In this document: piece by piece, positions 1 through 8,230 of the stretch
How positions within the stretch are numbered: position 1 is the stretch's first letter
Layout of the letters: each line of letters opens with the position of its first letter
Source: Natronolimnobius baerhuensis
GTDB lineage: Archaea; Halobacteriota; Halobacteria; Halobacteriales; Natrialbaceae
Direction of reading: 5' to 3'
DNA length: 64,000 nt
Assembly (NCBI RefSeq): GCF_002177135.1
Contig: NZ_MWPH01000003.1
Span: 682,001-746,000 of the forward strand
Program-made: the position numbers and the translations under genes
Notes under the pieces: generated by a model
Databases searched by the model: none
Seen by the model: the letters and a program-made list of their open reading frames with translations, nothing else
Told to the model about the DNA's origin: nothing

Positions 1-676
1 TGTGGTCGTAGCGGTCGTGCATCTCAGCAATTGCGAGCAGGCTCTCGGCGCGGTCGCGCCAGGACTCGCCGATGCCGACCAGAATGCCCGTCGTGAAGGC
101 GACGTCGAGTTCGCCCGCGTTCTGGATGGTCCGCAGGCGTTGTCCCGGCTCTTTTTTTCGGGGACCGGCGTGGGCGTCGACCTCGGCAGTCGACTCGAGC
201 ATGACGCCCATACTGGCGTTGACGTCTGCGACGGTCTCCATCTGTTCGATGGTCTGGTCGCCAGGATTCGCGTGGGGAAGGAGTCCTTCCTCGAGGGCGA
301 CTTCACAGGCCTCGCGCAGGTAGCTATGAATCGAGTCATGGCCCCACGCTTCGAGTTGCTCGTGAATCTCCGTGTAACGGTCGTCCGGGTCGTCACCAAA
401 GGTAAACAGCGCCTCCGTACAGCCTGCATCGGCACCGCGGGCACAGATATCGCGAACCTCCTCGAGTGAGAGCAGCGACGCCTGTCCGGGTGCATCGAAG
501 TAGGTACAGTAGGTACAGGTGTAGCGACACGCCGTCGTCAGCGGGATGAATACGTTGCGCGCGAACGTCAGCGCCGGCGGGGCCTCGACAGCGGCTGGCG
601 TCACTGCGAGCAACTCATCGACGGCTGTGTCGTCGATTTCGATCTCGACGCCGTACTCGCGCGCCCCGGGAATCAT
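1..676 (-). CDS. cofG: CofG, 7,8-didemethyl-8-hydroxy-5-deazariboflavin synthase subunit 1 (partial)
   Basis: Radical SAM enzyme of coenzyme F420 synthesis; with CofH it makes the deazaflavin chromophore Fo. The gene reads leftward from ATG at 676 and leaves the window, so about 225 N-terminal codons are present. The protein begins MIPGAREYGVEIEIDDTAVD and carries CRYTCTYC near residue 50, the CxxxCxxC motif that binds the radical-SAM 4Fe-4S cluster, followed by TYFDAPG. The frame stays open to the window edge. The gene lies 68 bp downstream of cofC on the same strand, so the two are probably co-transcribed. Family assignment rests on the motif, its sequence context and the cofC neighbour; the C-terminal half cannot be seen. 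Confidence 0.88.
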   Translation of the reverse strand, partial: MIPGAREYGVEIEIDDTAVDELLAVTPAAVEAPPALTFARNVFIPLTTACRYTCTYCTYFDAPGQASLLSLEEVRDICARGADAGCTEALFTFGDDPDDRYTEIHEQLEAWGHDSIHSYLREACEVALEEGLLPHANPGDQTIEQMETVADVNASMGVMLESTAEVDAHAGPRKKEPGQRLRTIQNAGELDVAFTTGILVGIGESWRDRAESLLAIAEMHDRYDH

Positions 677-744
677 TACCTCGGAGTGTCCCCGCGGCCC
701 ACATAAGCGCTTCACTTCGGAGGCGAACGCAACCCACAGCCACG

Positions 745-1410
745 TCACTTCGACGGGTTCGACTCACGCCGACTGACTGTGACGCGCCCGTCGGTCTCAG
801 TGAGTTCAAAGCCACACTCTCGAAGCACGGCGGGCGCGCGGGCATCATCTCGCCCGTGAACCAGCACCTCCACGAGATCTGCAGGCTCGTCAATATCCGT
901 TGCCAACCGGAACGAATCGACCGTCTCGAGGCTGGCACCCACGTCTTGTGCGCGTTCGCGATGGTCGAGATACGACGTGCCGTGGTAGTCGACTCGAAAT
1001 TCGGGGTGGCGTACGACGAGTGCGTTCGTCCCGCTGCCACGACCCGGAGCGATAGCGACGTCTGCCTCCGTCTCGAACAGTCGCTCGAGCGCTGCCGGCG
1101 TCGCAAGCGCCAAATCCGCCATCACGACGGCGACGGGGTCGTCCGTCCCAAGACGAGCGTTAACCGCCTCGGTGAGCGGTCGCTCGTCGACAGCGACTGA
1201 CACCCGCTCGAGCACGTCGGGGTCGATGTCGTACTCCTCGAGATCCACTGGTGTCGTCGCGAGAATCGTCGCCTCGTGGCCCGTCTCAGTGAGTGTAGTG
1301 AGCACATCGGCCAGCATCGCCTCCGCAACCCTCGAGCGCTCCGCTGGTGAGAGCACGGGGCTCAGACGGGTTTTCGGTGCGGTTGCAGCGAACGGAACGA
1401 CGACGCGCAT
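745..1410 (-). CDS. cofC: CofC, 2-phospho-L-lactate guanylyltransferase
   Basis: Activates 2-phospholactate (or a related three-carbon phosphate) with GTP for attachment to Fo in F420 synthesis. The 221-residue protein starts MRVVVPFAATAPKTRLSPVL, a nucleotidyltransferase N-terminus with the conserved KTRLSPVLS segment, and has AVVMADLALATP and the glycine-rich APGRGSGTNAL typical of CofC. The open frame extends upstream of 1410, but the extra residues do not look like the family. A TATA-like CTTTTGA lies about 27 nt before the ATG at 1410, as expected for a leaderless haloarchaeal message. It sits between cetZ and cofG. Length matches the family (about 210-225 aa). Confidence 0.9.
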   Translation of the reverse strand: MRVVVPFAATAPKTRLSPVLSPAERSRVAEAMLADVLTTLTETGHEATILATTPVDLEEYDIDPDVLERVSVAVDERPLTEAVNARLGTDDPVAVVMADLALATPAALERLFETEADVAIAPGRGSGTNALVVRHPEFRVDYHGTSYLDHRERAQDVGASLETVDSFRLATDIDEPADLVEVLVHGRDDARAPAVLRECGFELTETDGRVTVSRRESNPSK

Positions 1411-1578
1411 TCGTTGCTGGGAACTCAGTCTGTCCTCAAAAGACCGTCGAACCGGGTACAATCCGTCACAAACGCCGACAGCACAGCACTCCGCGTTGTG
1501 CCCCCCGACACGACCCTCCTCGTCGCAACTCGAGTGGGCCACACTGACGCCACACGAGCAGTAGACGCTCGAGGCCGC

Positions 1579-2757
1579 TTAGAACAGCGGCTCGAGTTCG
1601 TCTTCGTCGTCTTCGACGAGCTCTTCCAGGTTGTCCTCGCTTTCCTGTTGGATGTCGTCGATGTTTTCCTGTGCTTCGATTGCAACCTGCTGGAGACGCT
1701 TGATGCGCGGGACGTTGGTGACTCCCGACAGCAGGATGGCGGCTGCGACTTCCGGCTCCTCGCGCGGATAGTCGCCGCCACGAACTTCCATACTTCCCGT
1801 TTCCTCCTCGAGCCATTTCCGCCCGCGTTCGATGCCTTTCCGGTTCAGATACTCCGAGGGACCGGCAAGTACGAGCAGCGCGCGCTCGGTGCCTTCAATC
1901 TCACAGGGGAGTGTGAGGCGACCGAGTGCGGCCTTGCGGACGAGACTCGTAATGCGGTTGGTCGTGTTCGCCGCGTCGAGATTGTCGTCGCCGCCACCGT
2001 CGCCGGTAAAGCGCGAGAGCAGTCCGCCACCACTGTTCAGTTCGACGTCTTCGCTGGCAAAGCCAACGGTCGAGACGCCACCTCCCGAGAGGGTGTTAAT
2101 GATCTCGGAGGAGTCGACCACGCTTTCGGCGACCTCCTCGCCTTCGCCAACCTCTCCGGCTCCGAAGAGGATGCCAAAGCGGCGGACGATTTCCTCGTTG
2201 ATCTGGTCGTAGCCGCCTTCGACGGACTCGCCGGTCTGTCGCCAGGAGTCGTTATCGAAGACCATCAGGTTGTCTACCTCGCGGACGAACGTCTGGAAGG
2301 ATCGGGCCGCGTTAAGCGTGTAAATCCCACCTTCGTCCGTGCCCGGCAGGACGCCGAGACCATAGACAGGGATCGTATAGATCCGTTTGAGATGTTTCGC
2401 GAGGACTGGCGCGCCACCGGAACCGGTACCGCCGCCCATTCCGGAGACGACGAGGAACGCATCGACTTCGTGGGTCGGGATCTGGTCGATTGCGTTCTGG
2501 ACCTCGTCGATGTCCTCTTCGGCGATTTCCGCGCCGAGTTCGTTGTCTGCACCCACCCCGTGGCCCTTCACGCGGGCCTGCCCGATGAGTACTCTGTTCT
2601 CCTTTGGAATATTGTCCAGCCCGATGAGATCCGCTTTCGCGGAGTTAACAGCGACCGCCGCGCGGACGATTCCGCTGTTCGTTCTATCGTCGTAATCGAG
2701 GAATCGATCGACGATTTTGCCACCGGCCTGTCCGAATCCGATCATCGCCAACTTCAT
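1579..2757 (-). CDS. cetZ1: CetZ-type tubulin/FtsZ superfamily GTPase
   Basis: Cytoskeletal GTPase of the CetZ family, which controls cell shape and motility in haloarchaea and is distinct from the division protein FtsZ. The 392-residue protein has the N-terminal MIGFGQAGGKIVDRF loop, the tubulin signature GMGGGTGSGGAP near residue 110, and NDSW in the guanine-binding region. The tail is long and acidic and ends DELEPLF; I recall a similar C-terminus in the CetZ1 group. A gap of about 170 bp separates it from cofC. A CTTATG box about 50 nt upstream suggests a leader of some 20 nt. Assignment to CetZ1 rather than another paralogue rests on the tail and on the cofC/cofG neighbourhood that I recall for CetZ1. 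Confidence 0.88.
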   Translation of the reverse strand: MKLAMIGFGQAGGKIVDRFLDYDDRTNSGIVRAAVAVNSAKADLIGLDNIPKENRVLIGQARVKGHGVGADNELGAEIAEEDIDEVQNAIDQIPTHEVDAFLVVSGMGGGTGSGGAPVLAKHLKRIYTIPVYGLGVLPGTDEGGIYTLNAARSFQTFVREVDNLMVFDNDSWRQTGESVEGGYDQINEEIVRRFGILFGAGEVGEGEEVAESVVDSSEIINTLSGGGVSTVGFASEDVELNSGGGLLSRFTGDGGGDDNLDAANTTNRITSLVRKAALGRLTLPCEIEGTERALLVLAGPSEYLNRKGIERGRKWLEEETGSMEVRGGDYPREEPEVAAAILLSGVTNVPRIKRLQQVAIEAQENIDDIQQESEDNLEELVEDDEDELEPLF

Positions 2758-3007
2758 TGTTTGTCAGGGGGCTCCGTTGAATTGGTACCAGAGTGATGAG
2801 GGGCATAAGTCTTTCTATGATCTGAATTTCTTACACAACACACTATTTCCTATAATAGGCAGCCAGCGACGATCTCCACCACGATTTTCTGATCCAGATG
2901 CCGCTTACAGGCCTCGGAGCCATCAGCCTTTTATAATAGAACGTGTCCGGAAATACGTTGTTACCCTTCAGTAACCTGTAATTGCGACGCAGAATATAGC
3001 TGTTATG

Positions 3008-3895
3008 TCACTCCCATACTCCCAAGTACGACTGCAACGTCTGTAACTTCGCTTCCTCGACACCGAACGCGTCCACGTCGTTGTCCGCGACAGTGTTATC
3101 AAACTCGAGCGAGCGAGCCTGATCCGGGCCGAAGGGAACGAACGGGACAGGACCAGCCGCTGTGAGTCCGAGTTTCGTCAGCGCCATCGGAACCGGGATG
3201 ATCGTCACGGATTTGCCCTCAGCCGCATACGCGAGTTCCGTCGCGTCCGCGAGGGTGACAATTTGCGGGCCACCGATCTCGTAGGTCTCGCCAACGTGGG
3301 TGCCGTCCTCGAGCGTATCGGCGAGTAGCGGGACGAAATCCTCGACCCAGATCGGCTGGAAGCGCGTCTCGCCGCCGCCCGGCAGCCCAGTCACGTACGG
3401 CGTTGTCACCTGCTTCGTGAACTCGAGGAACTCAGCGCCGTCGCCGAAGACGATTGACGGGCGGATGATCGTCCACGAGAGGTCGGAGTCCGTGACGACG
3501 GCTTCGGCCTGTCCCTTCGCGCGGATGTAGTTGGTCGGGCCGTCAGGGTCGGCACCGAGTGCGCTGATCTGGACGAATCGCGGGACCTCGTGATCTTCGG
3601 CCGCGCGGACGAGGTTTGCCGTCCCGCCGAGGTGGACGCGCTCGTAGAGATCGTCGTCATCGGGGTCGAACAGCGGCGACGGTGAGACGAGGTTGATCAC
3701 CGCGTCCTGGCCCTCGACTGCGCCCTCAATCGAGTCGTAGGCGCTGACATCACCCATTGCGAGGTCGACACCGTCAGGGAGGTCATCACTGTCAGGATTG
3801 CGCGACAGTGCCGTCACCTCGTGGCCGCGTTCGACCAGTTCCGTACACAGCGCTGTTCCAATAAAGCCGCCTCCACCAGCGACGAGGACCTTCAT
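3008..3895 (-). CDS. NDUFA9-like NAD(P)-binding dehydrogenase/epimerase, atypical SDR
   Basis: A 295-residue Rossmann protein of the extended/atypical SDR group related to the 39-kDa complex I subunit NDUFA9 and to NmrA-like proteins. It begins MKVLVAGGGGFIGTALCTEL with the GGxGFIG dinucleotide-binding motif and continues with INLVSPSPLFDP and WTIIRPSIVFGDGAEF. The usual YxxxK pair is replaced by YIRAKGQAE near residue 125, so some form of active site may be kept. Such proteins often act on quinones, lipids or isoprenoids, but the substrate cannot be read from the sequence. A TATTTAT box lies 27 nt before the start, indicating a leaderless transcript. It is monocistronic, with a 250-bp AT-rich gap to cetZ. 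Confidence 0.75.
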   Translation of the reverse strand: MKVLVAGGGGFIGTALCTELVERGHEVTALSRNPDSDDLPDGVDLAMGDVSAYDSIEGAVEGQDAVINLVSPSPLFDPDDDDLYERVHLGGTANLVRAAEDHEVPRFVQISALGADPDGPTNYIRAKGQAEAVVTDSDLSWTIIRPSIVFGDGAEFLEFTKQVTTPYVTGLPGGGETRFQPIWVEDFVPLLADTLEDGTHVGETYEIGGPQIVTLADATELAYAAEGKSVTIIPVPMALTKLGLTAAGPVPFVPFGPDQARSLEFDNTVADNDVDAFGVEEAKLQTLQSYLGVWE

Positions 3896-3918
3896 ACCAC
3901 TAACATACAGCCGTAGCG

Positions 3919-3925
3919 ATAAATA
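3919..3925 (-). promoter_or_regulatory. TATA box of the NDUFA9-like gene
   Basis: ATAAATA on the plus strand reads TATTTAT toward the gene and is centred 27 nt before its ATG at 3895. This is the usual spacing for a leaderless haloarchaeal promoter. Confidence 0.6.
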
Positions 3926-4013
3926 GCTGATCGGCTACGCTGTTTGGGTGTGCACCGTGAGCGCTCCGACGGGAACAGCAGTCCATTAATATCACCCGCG
4001 CAGACGTGTGGGC

Positions 4014-4616
4014 ATGCTCGTGACGCTCGAGGGACTGGACGGCAGCGGTAAAACGACGGTCTGGGAGGCCCTACAGGAGCGCTATCCCGATGCCGTCTTC
4101 ACGCGCGAACCGACGAACGACTCGTGGTACGGCGAGGCGGTCTATCGTTCAATCGAGGACGACGACGCCGACTCGCTCGCGGAACTCTTTCTCTACACCG
4201 CAGACCACGCCGCCCACCTCGAGCGCGTCATCAAACCCGCTCTCGAGCGCGGTGATCTCGTGATTTCGGATCGCTACTCCGATTCTCGGTTTGCCTATCA
4301 GGGCGCGACCCTTGAGCGCGCTGATAGCGAGTACGGACTCGACGACCCGCTCCAGTACGTCGTCGACGTCCACGAGCCGTTTTCGATCACGCCCGATCTG
4401 ACGATCTATCTCGACCTCGAGCCCGAACGCGGAGCGGAACGCGCCGGCGCGACGAACAAGTTCGAACACGCCGACTACCTCGCGGACGTGCGAGCGAACT
4501 ACGAACGTCTCCGCGAGCGCGAGCCAGAGCGATTCGTCCGCGTCGATGCGACGCAGGAGTCGGGGGCCGTGCTCGAGGCGGTCGCAGACGCGCTGGCTGC
4601 GCGACTCCCAGAGTGA
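4014..4616 (+). CDS. tmk: dTMP kinase (thymidylate kinase)
   Basis: Phosphorylates dTMP to dTDP in DNA precursor synthesis. The 200-residue protein begins [15 protein letters not shown], with a P-loop at residues 7-14. It has [16 protein letters not shown], the DRY/S motif that contacts the nucleoside, and a LID-like region rich in Arg and Glu ([13 protein letters not shown]). Length fits the family. A GTG six bases upstream (4008) is in frame, but the ATTAATA box centred near 3988 is 26 nt before the ATG at 4014 and favours that start. The E1-alpha gene follows 53 bp later on the same strand, and the two may share a transcript by position. Confidence 0.92.
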   Translation: MLVTLEGLDGSGKTTVWEALQERYPDAVFTREPTNDSWYGEAVYRSIEDDDADSLAELFLYTADHAAHLERVIKPALERGDLVISDRYSDSRFAYQGATLERADSEYGLDDPLQYVVDVHEPFSITPDLTIYLDLEPERGAERAGATNKFEHADYLADVRANYERLREREPERFVRVDATQESGAVLEAVADALAARLPE

Positions 4617-4669
4617 TCCAGGCAGTAGGCCGGCCAAACCGCTTTCACGACAGCCGGTGACGGGCCGCT

Positions 4670-5728
4670 ATGCACCGCGTTATTGGCGAGTGCGACCTCA
4701 CAGAGACACGGTTCGAGGCCGAGGACGCGCTCGCGTGTTTCCGTGACATGGTCCGTGCGCGCCAGTTCGACGAGCGAGCGGTTGCCCTCCAGCGCCGGGG
4801 CTGGATGAGCGGCTACCCACCGTTCCGGGGACAGGAAGCTTCGCAGGTCGGCGCAGCACACGCCCTGCTCGAGTCCGACTGGCTAGTGCCGACCTATCGC
4901 TCGAACGCGATGCAACTCGCCCACGGCGTCCCGATGGCCGACATCTTGTTCTTTCGACGTGGCTACCCGGAGTTCGCCTCCGATCACGATCTGCACGTGT
5001 TCCCGCAGGCGGTGCCGATTGCGACGCAGATTCCACACGCCGTCGGGCTGGGGATGGCCCTCGAGTACGACGCGGAGTCCGACGCCGAGACACCAGCGGT
5101 TTGTTGTTATCTCGGCGACGGCGCGACCTCCGAGGGCGATTTCCACGAGGGGCTCAATTTCGCGGGGGTGTTCGATGCCCCTGCCGTGTTCTTTTGTGAG
5201 AACAACGGCTGGGCGATTTCGATGCAGCGTGAGCGCCAGACCGCAAGCGCAACGCTCGCACAGAAAGCCGACGCCTACGGCCTCGAGGGCGTCCGCGTCG
5301 ACGGCAACGACCCGCTCGCAGTACAGGAAGTCGTGAGCGACGCCCTCGAGTCCGCCCGAAACGGCGAGCCGGTGCTCGTCGAGAGCCTGACGTACCGACA
5401 GGGCGCGCATACGACGAGCGACGATCCAGCGCGCTATCGAGACGACAACCCGGACCTCCCCGACTGGCGCACTGCGGACCCACTCGAGCGCTACGAGACC
5501 TACCTGCGAGAACAGGGTGTTCTCGAAGACGGCTATCGAGACGACCTCGAGGCCGACGCTGCGGCCGAACTCGAGGCTGCAATCGAACGGGTAGAGGAAA
5601 CGGCGCTGCCTGCACTCGAGGATGTGTTCGACCACGTCTACGAGGAGCAGCCAGCGCGGCTAGACGATCAGCGGGCGTGGCTCGAGGCGTTCGTAGCCGA
5701 GGCAGACGTGCGCGACCTCGAGTACTGA
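4670..5728 (+). CDS. 2-oxoacid dehydrogenase E1 component, alpha subunit
   Basis: Thiamine-pyrophosphate-dependent E1-alpha of the pyruvate or branched-chain 2-oxoacid dehydrogenase type, 352 aa. The TPP motif is plain: GDGATSEGDFHEGLNF followed by CENNGWAIS about 30 residues later. The N-terminal MVRARQFDERAVALQRRGWM and FRGQEASQVGAAHAL match the family. The phosphorylation-loop-like SLTYRQGAHTTSDDPARYRD is also present. E1-alpha acts as a heterotetramer with E1-beta, normally encoded next to it together with E2 and E3. None of those is here; the next gene lies on the opposite strand. The substrate is therefore unassigned. Confidence 0.85.
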   Translation: MHRVIGECDLTETRFEAEDALACFRDMVRARQFDERAVALQRRGWMSGYPPFRGQEASQVGAAHALLESDWLVPTYRSNAMQLAHGVPMADILFFRRGYPEFASDHDLHVFPQAVPIATQIPHAVGLGMALEYDAESDAETPAVCCYLGDGATSEGDFHEGLNFAGVFDAPAVFFCENNGWAISMQRERQTASATLAQKADAYGLEGVRVDGNDPLAVQEVVSDALESARNGEPVLVESLTYRQGAHTTSDDPARYRDDNPDLPDWRTADPLERYETYLREQGVLEDGYRDDLEADAAAELEAAIERVEETALPALEDVFDHVYEEQPARLDDQRAWLEAFVAEADVRDLEY

Positions 5729-5772
5729 GTCACCACTCCTCGACTCTCTGAAAACGGCGCAGAACGTGGGCG

Positions 5773-6003
5773 TTAGTCCATCGCGATGTACGTCTGCGTG
5801 TCCTCGATGCCTTTGATCCCCTGAATTCGGGTTGCGGCGATCTCCTTGACCGCTGCAGGCGTCTCGACGCGCGCTTTCGCGATGATGTCGACATCGCCGG
5901 CAACGATATGTGCCGAGTCAACACCATCGATGCCCTTGATTTCGTCTCGCAGTCGATCCGCCTCGCCCGTATTCGCCTTGATCATGACAAATGCTGTGAC
6001 CAT
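5773..6003 (-). CDS. Stand-alone Lrp/AsnC ligand-binding (RAM) domain protein
   Basis: A 76-residue protein consisting only of the RAM fold found at the C-terminus of Lrp/AsnC regulators, with no DNA-binding domain. It begins MVTAFVMIKANTGEADRL and includes AHIVAGDVDIIAKA and the ending DTQTYIAMD. Such small proteins form oligomers and may sense amino acids or modulate partners. Its ATG overlaps the TAA of the upstream trkA-like gene by one base, so translation is coupled and the two probably work together. A close paralogue with the same ending is encoded about 1 kb away on the other strand (6903-7133). Confidence 0.85.
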   Translation of the reverse strand: MVTAFVMIKANTGEADRLRDEIKGIDGVDSAHIVAGDVDIIAKARVETPAAVKEIAATRIQGIKGIEDTQTYIAMD

Positions 6004-6761
6004 TAGTTGACACCCTCGTTTGCGTGTTCCGCATCACGATCTGATTGGTCCGTCTCCGCGTCCGCATCCGCCTGCAACGCAGCGTTTGTCGCTGCCTCGT
6101 TCGCCGACTCGCCAACCAGTAACTGGCGCACCTCGCTCAAGACAGCGAAATCGGCCAGTACGACGAGTCGGTCGCCCACCTCGAGCGATTCATCTTCCGT
6201 TGGCAAGGCAAGTTCCGCCTCGCGCTTGCCGAACGCGAGCACCCGCGCATCGGCGGGCAACTCGAGTTCGGTGATCGTGTAGCCGTTGATCGGCGCGTCG
6301 TCTGTGATCGTCAGTTCGACGACTTGCAGGTGCTGGGCGATATCTGCGATAGCGCGGATTGTCCCGCCGAGCAGGGCGTTTTTCGCACCGATTGCGCCCA
6401 GTCGTTCGGGATAGATGATTTCGTCGACCTCTGCAGCGTACTTGCGGTAGATGCCTTCGCGGTAGGCCTCGTCGATTCGCATCACGGTTCGACAGCCATA
6501 GTGGTTCGCGATCATACACGCGGTGAAGTTGGCGTTCAGATTACCAGTCAGTGCGCCCACTGCATCAGCGTCGGTGACGCCAGCCTCCTCGAGGCGGTCC
6601 TCGCGGGAGCCATCGCCCTCGACGACGGTGAACTCCTCTGAGCGAGCACGCCTGATTTTGGCCTCATCACGCTCGATGAGCGCCACGTCGTGGCCTTCCT
6701 CGCGCAAGACGCGCGCTGTTCGTAGCCCGACTCGTCCAGCGCCAATGATCACGAACCGCAT
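6003..6761 (-). CDS. TrkA-type potassium channel/transporter regulatory subunit (TrkA-N plus TrkA-C)
   Basis: Cytoplasmic NAD-binding (RCK/KTN) subunit that gates K+ uptake. The protein from ATG 6761 (252 aa) begins MRFVIIGAGRVGLRTARVL with the GxGxxG motif, has DEAKIRRARSEEFTVVEGDG and MIANHYGCRTVMRIDEAYRE in the TrkA-N domain, and a C-terminal TrkA-C domain (PINGYTITELELPADARVLA). The tail from about residue 225 is acidic and low complexity. An upstream in-frame ATG at 6788 adds nine residues that do not fit the family. No Trk/Ktr membrane subunit is nearby. The overlap with a RAM protein suggests potassium control combined with a small-molecule sensor. Confidence 0.85.
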   Translation of the reverse strand: MRFVIIGAGRVGLRTARVLREEGHDVALIERDEAKIRRARSEEFTVVEGDGSREDRLEEAGVTDADAVGALTGNLNANFTACMIANHYGCRTVMRIDEAYREGIYRKYAAEVDEIIYPERLGAIGAKNALLGGTIRAIADIAQHLQVVELTITDDAPINGYTITELELPADARVLAFGKREAELALPTEDESLEVGDRLVVLADFAVLSEVRQLLVGESANEAATNAALQADADAETDQSDRDAEHANEGVN

Positions 6762-6902
6762 ACCCGCTGCTACGCTCGCCCCCGTCAATAAGTTTGCCCT
6801 GCGTTACCGTACCATGCGGAAAATTGGGTGCTTGACTTCGACTCTCCGACACGCCCCAGCCGTGCAAACGTTTTAGTCGTGTCACGAAGTACCACACACC
6901 AA

Positions 6903-7133
6903 ATGGTACACGCGTTCATCATGGTCAAGACGGCCGCTGGTAAGTCTGAAGACCTCCTCGCCGATATCAGGGACTTCGAGCGTGCCACCGACGCCCACAT
7001 CGTCGCCGGCACCTACGACATCATCGTCGAAGTCGACGCCGAGGAAGTGTACGACATCCTCGAGACCGTCTCCTCGAACATTCAGGGTCTCGAGGGGGTG
7101 ACCGAGACGAAAACGTACATCGCGATGGATTAA
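6903..7133 (+). CDS. Stand-alone Lrp/AsnC ligand-binding (RAM) domain protein, second copy
   Basis: A 76-residue RAM-only protein starting MVHAFIMVKTAAGKSEDLLA and ending TETKTYIAMD. It shares the pattern xAFxMxK...AHIVAG..DII...QG..G...T.TYIAMD with the protein at 5773-6003 and is clearly its paralogue. An open frame continues 25 codons upstream, but the TATA-like TTTTAGTC about 30 nt before ATG 6903 supports this start. It is transcribed divergently from the trkA-like gene. No HTH domain is present, so it is not itself a transcription factor. Confidence 0.87.
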   Translation: MVHAFIMVKTAAGKSEDLLADIRDFERATDAHIVAGTYDIIVEVDAEEVYDILETVSSNIQGLEGVTETKTYIAMD

Positions 7134-7147
7134 GCCGCCGACGCGGA

Positions 7148-7687
7148 CTACATCGGCATCCCGCCAGCGCCGTTCGGATCGTCGCCCTCAGCGGCGTCCT
7201 GGCCCTGCGTCTGTGCGTTCTCGAGCAAGGTCGCCGCCGCCCCCCGATACTTGTATCCAGGGATGATCCCCTGTGCGTAGGTGCCCTCGACGAACTCGAT
7301 CAGGGCTTTGGCGTCTTCGACGCCCTCCGCAGCGTCCCAAGCGAGATACTCGAGCGTGACCGTGACCGACTCGGTGTCGCGTTCGACGATAGGATCGTCG
7401 TGTGTACCCGTGTGTGCGACGGAAAAGACATCCTCGAGGCGGCGCTCGAGGGTTTCGAACCAGCCATCTTCGACGACGCTGGCGACGGCTTCGTTGGCGA
7501 CGGCGGCATCGAGTGTCGGGAGGGAGACGGTAACAGTAAACTCGCCGTCGCGTTTGCCCTCGGCGTCGCTCGCGATGACGGTCGCCTCGAAGACGGTGGT
7601 CGTGAGTCGGTAGGTATCGTTGTCGGCCGGTTCGAACGCGTCATGGGCCTCGAGTTCGCGGGCAACGGGGTCGGGAAAGGCAGTCAT
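7148..7687 (-). CDS. Conserved haloarchaeal protein, DUF5813-like
   Basis: An acidic 179-residue protein beginning MTAFPDPVARELEAHDAFEP. The body alternates beta-strand-like segments (YRLTTTVFEATVIASDAEG; DTESVTVTLEYLAWDAAEG) and ends with a Gly/Asp-rich tail. I recall this as a family restricted to haloarchaea with no known function, similar to DUF5813; the label is from memory. The frame runs far upstream without a stop, but a CTTTT box 26 nt before ATG 7687 and the change in composition mark this start. It converges with the RAM gene, leaving 14 bp between them. Confidence 0.7.
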   Translation of the reverse strand: MTAFPDPVARELEAHDAFEPADNDTYRLTTTVFEATVIASDAEGKRDGEFTVTVSLPTLDAAVANEAVASVVEDGWFETLERRLEDVFSVAHTGTHDDPIVERDTESVTVTLEYLAWDAAEGVEDAKALIEFVEGTYAQGIIPGYKYRGAAATLLENAQTQGQDAAEGDDPNGAGGMPM

Positions 7688-7896
7688 TATTGATGCAACG
7701 GGCGTGACGGAAAAGGGAGTTACGCTGTTGGTGTCTGGGTGTCCACTGAGGCCCGGACAGTGACGTGTCGAAACGGAAACCGGCGACCGGGAATCGTGTC
7801 TGGGCAATCGTTTCACCGATTTGCTGGAGAGAAGTCGCCGGTTTCGGTGGCAAATGCACCCCATTACTACAACCGATACCGACGTGTTTCGTTGGT

Positions 7897-8148
7897 ATGA
7901 CGCTCGATAGACACGCCGCTGAACGACGTCGATTTGCTCGTCTTCTCGGTGTTGATGGCGAACTCGGTTCTGGACTTCCGGTGACGGCTTCTGAGGGCGA
8001 CCGACAGCATGGATCTCGTGATCATGGATCGTCACCACGGTCTGATTCTACAACGACGACACCGGCTACTGACGCGTTGCCGACTGATACTGAGTGCCCT
8101 GAAACCGACCTCGATCCTGACGAGACACAATCGCTCGGCGCTGACTGA
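7897..8148 (+). CDS. Possible small disordered protein
   Basis: An 83-codon frame starting MTLDRHAAERRRFARLLGVD, followed by a Ser/Thr/Asp-rich, probably unstructured stretch ending DETQSLGAD. It lies in an otherwise empty 543-bp stretch (7688-8230). An ATTACT box about 31 nt upstream fits a promoter. The short basic-amphipathic start looks protein-like. Against it, the third codon positions contain far more A and T than neighbouring genes, and I recognise no family. If it is not a gene, this stretch holds nothing else I can identify apart from the promoter of the upstream gene. Confidence 0.35.
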   Translation: MTLDRHAAERRRFARLLGVDGELGSGLPVTASEGDRQHGSRDHGSSPRSDSTTTTPATDALPTDTECPETDLDPDETQSLGAD

Positions 8149-8230
8149 TTGTCCGTTCGCTCCGAACGACACATTCGAGTATTGTTGCTGCGTTCTCGAG
8201 ACCCAATACACTCCGGTGTCCCCATTCCCC

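Noticed and set aside
1414-2796. A 460-codon plus-strand frame over cetZ
   Set aside because: Antisense to a clear CetZ gene and without recognisable features.
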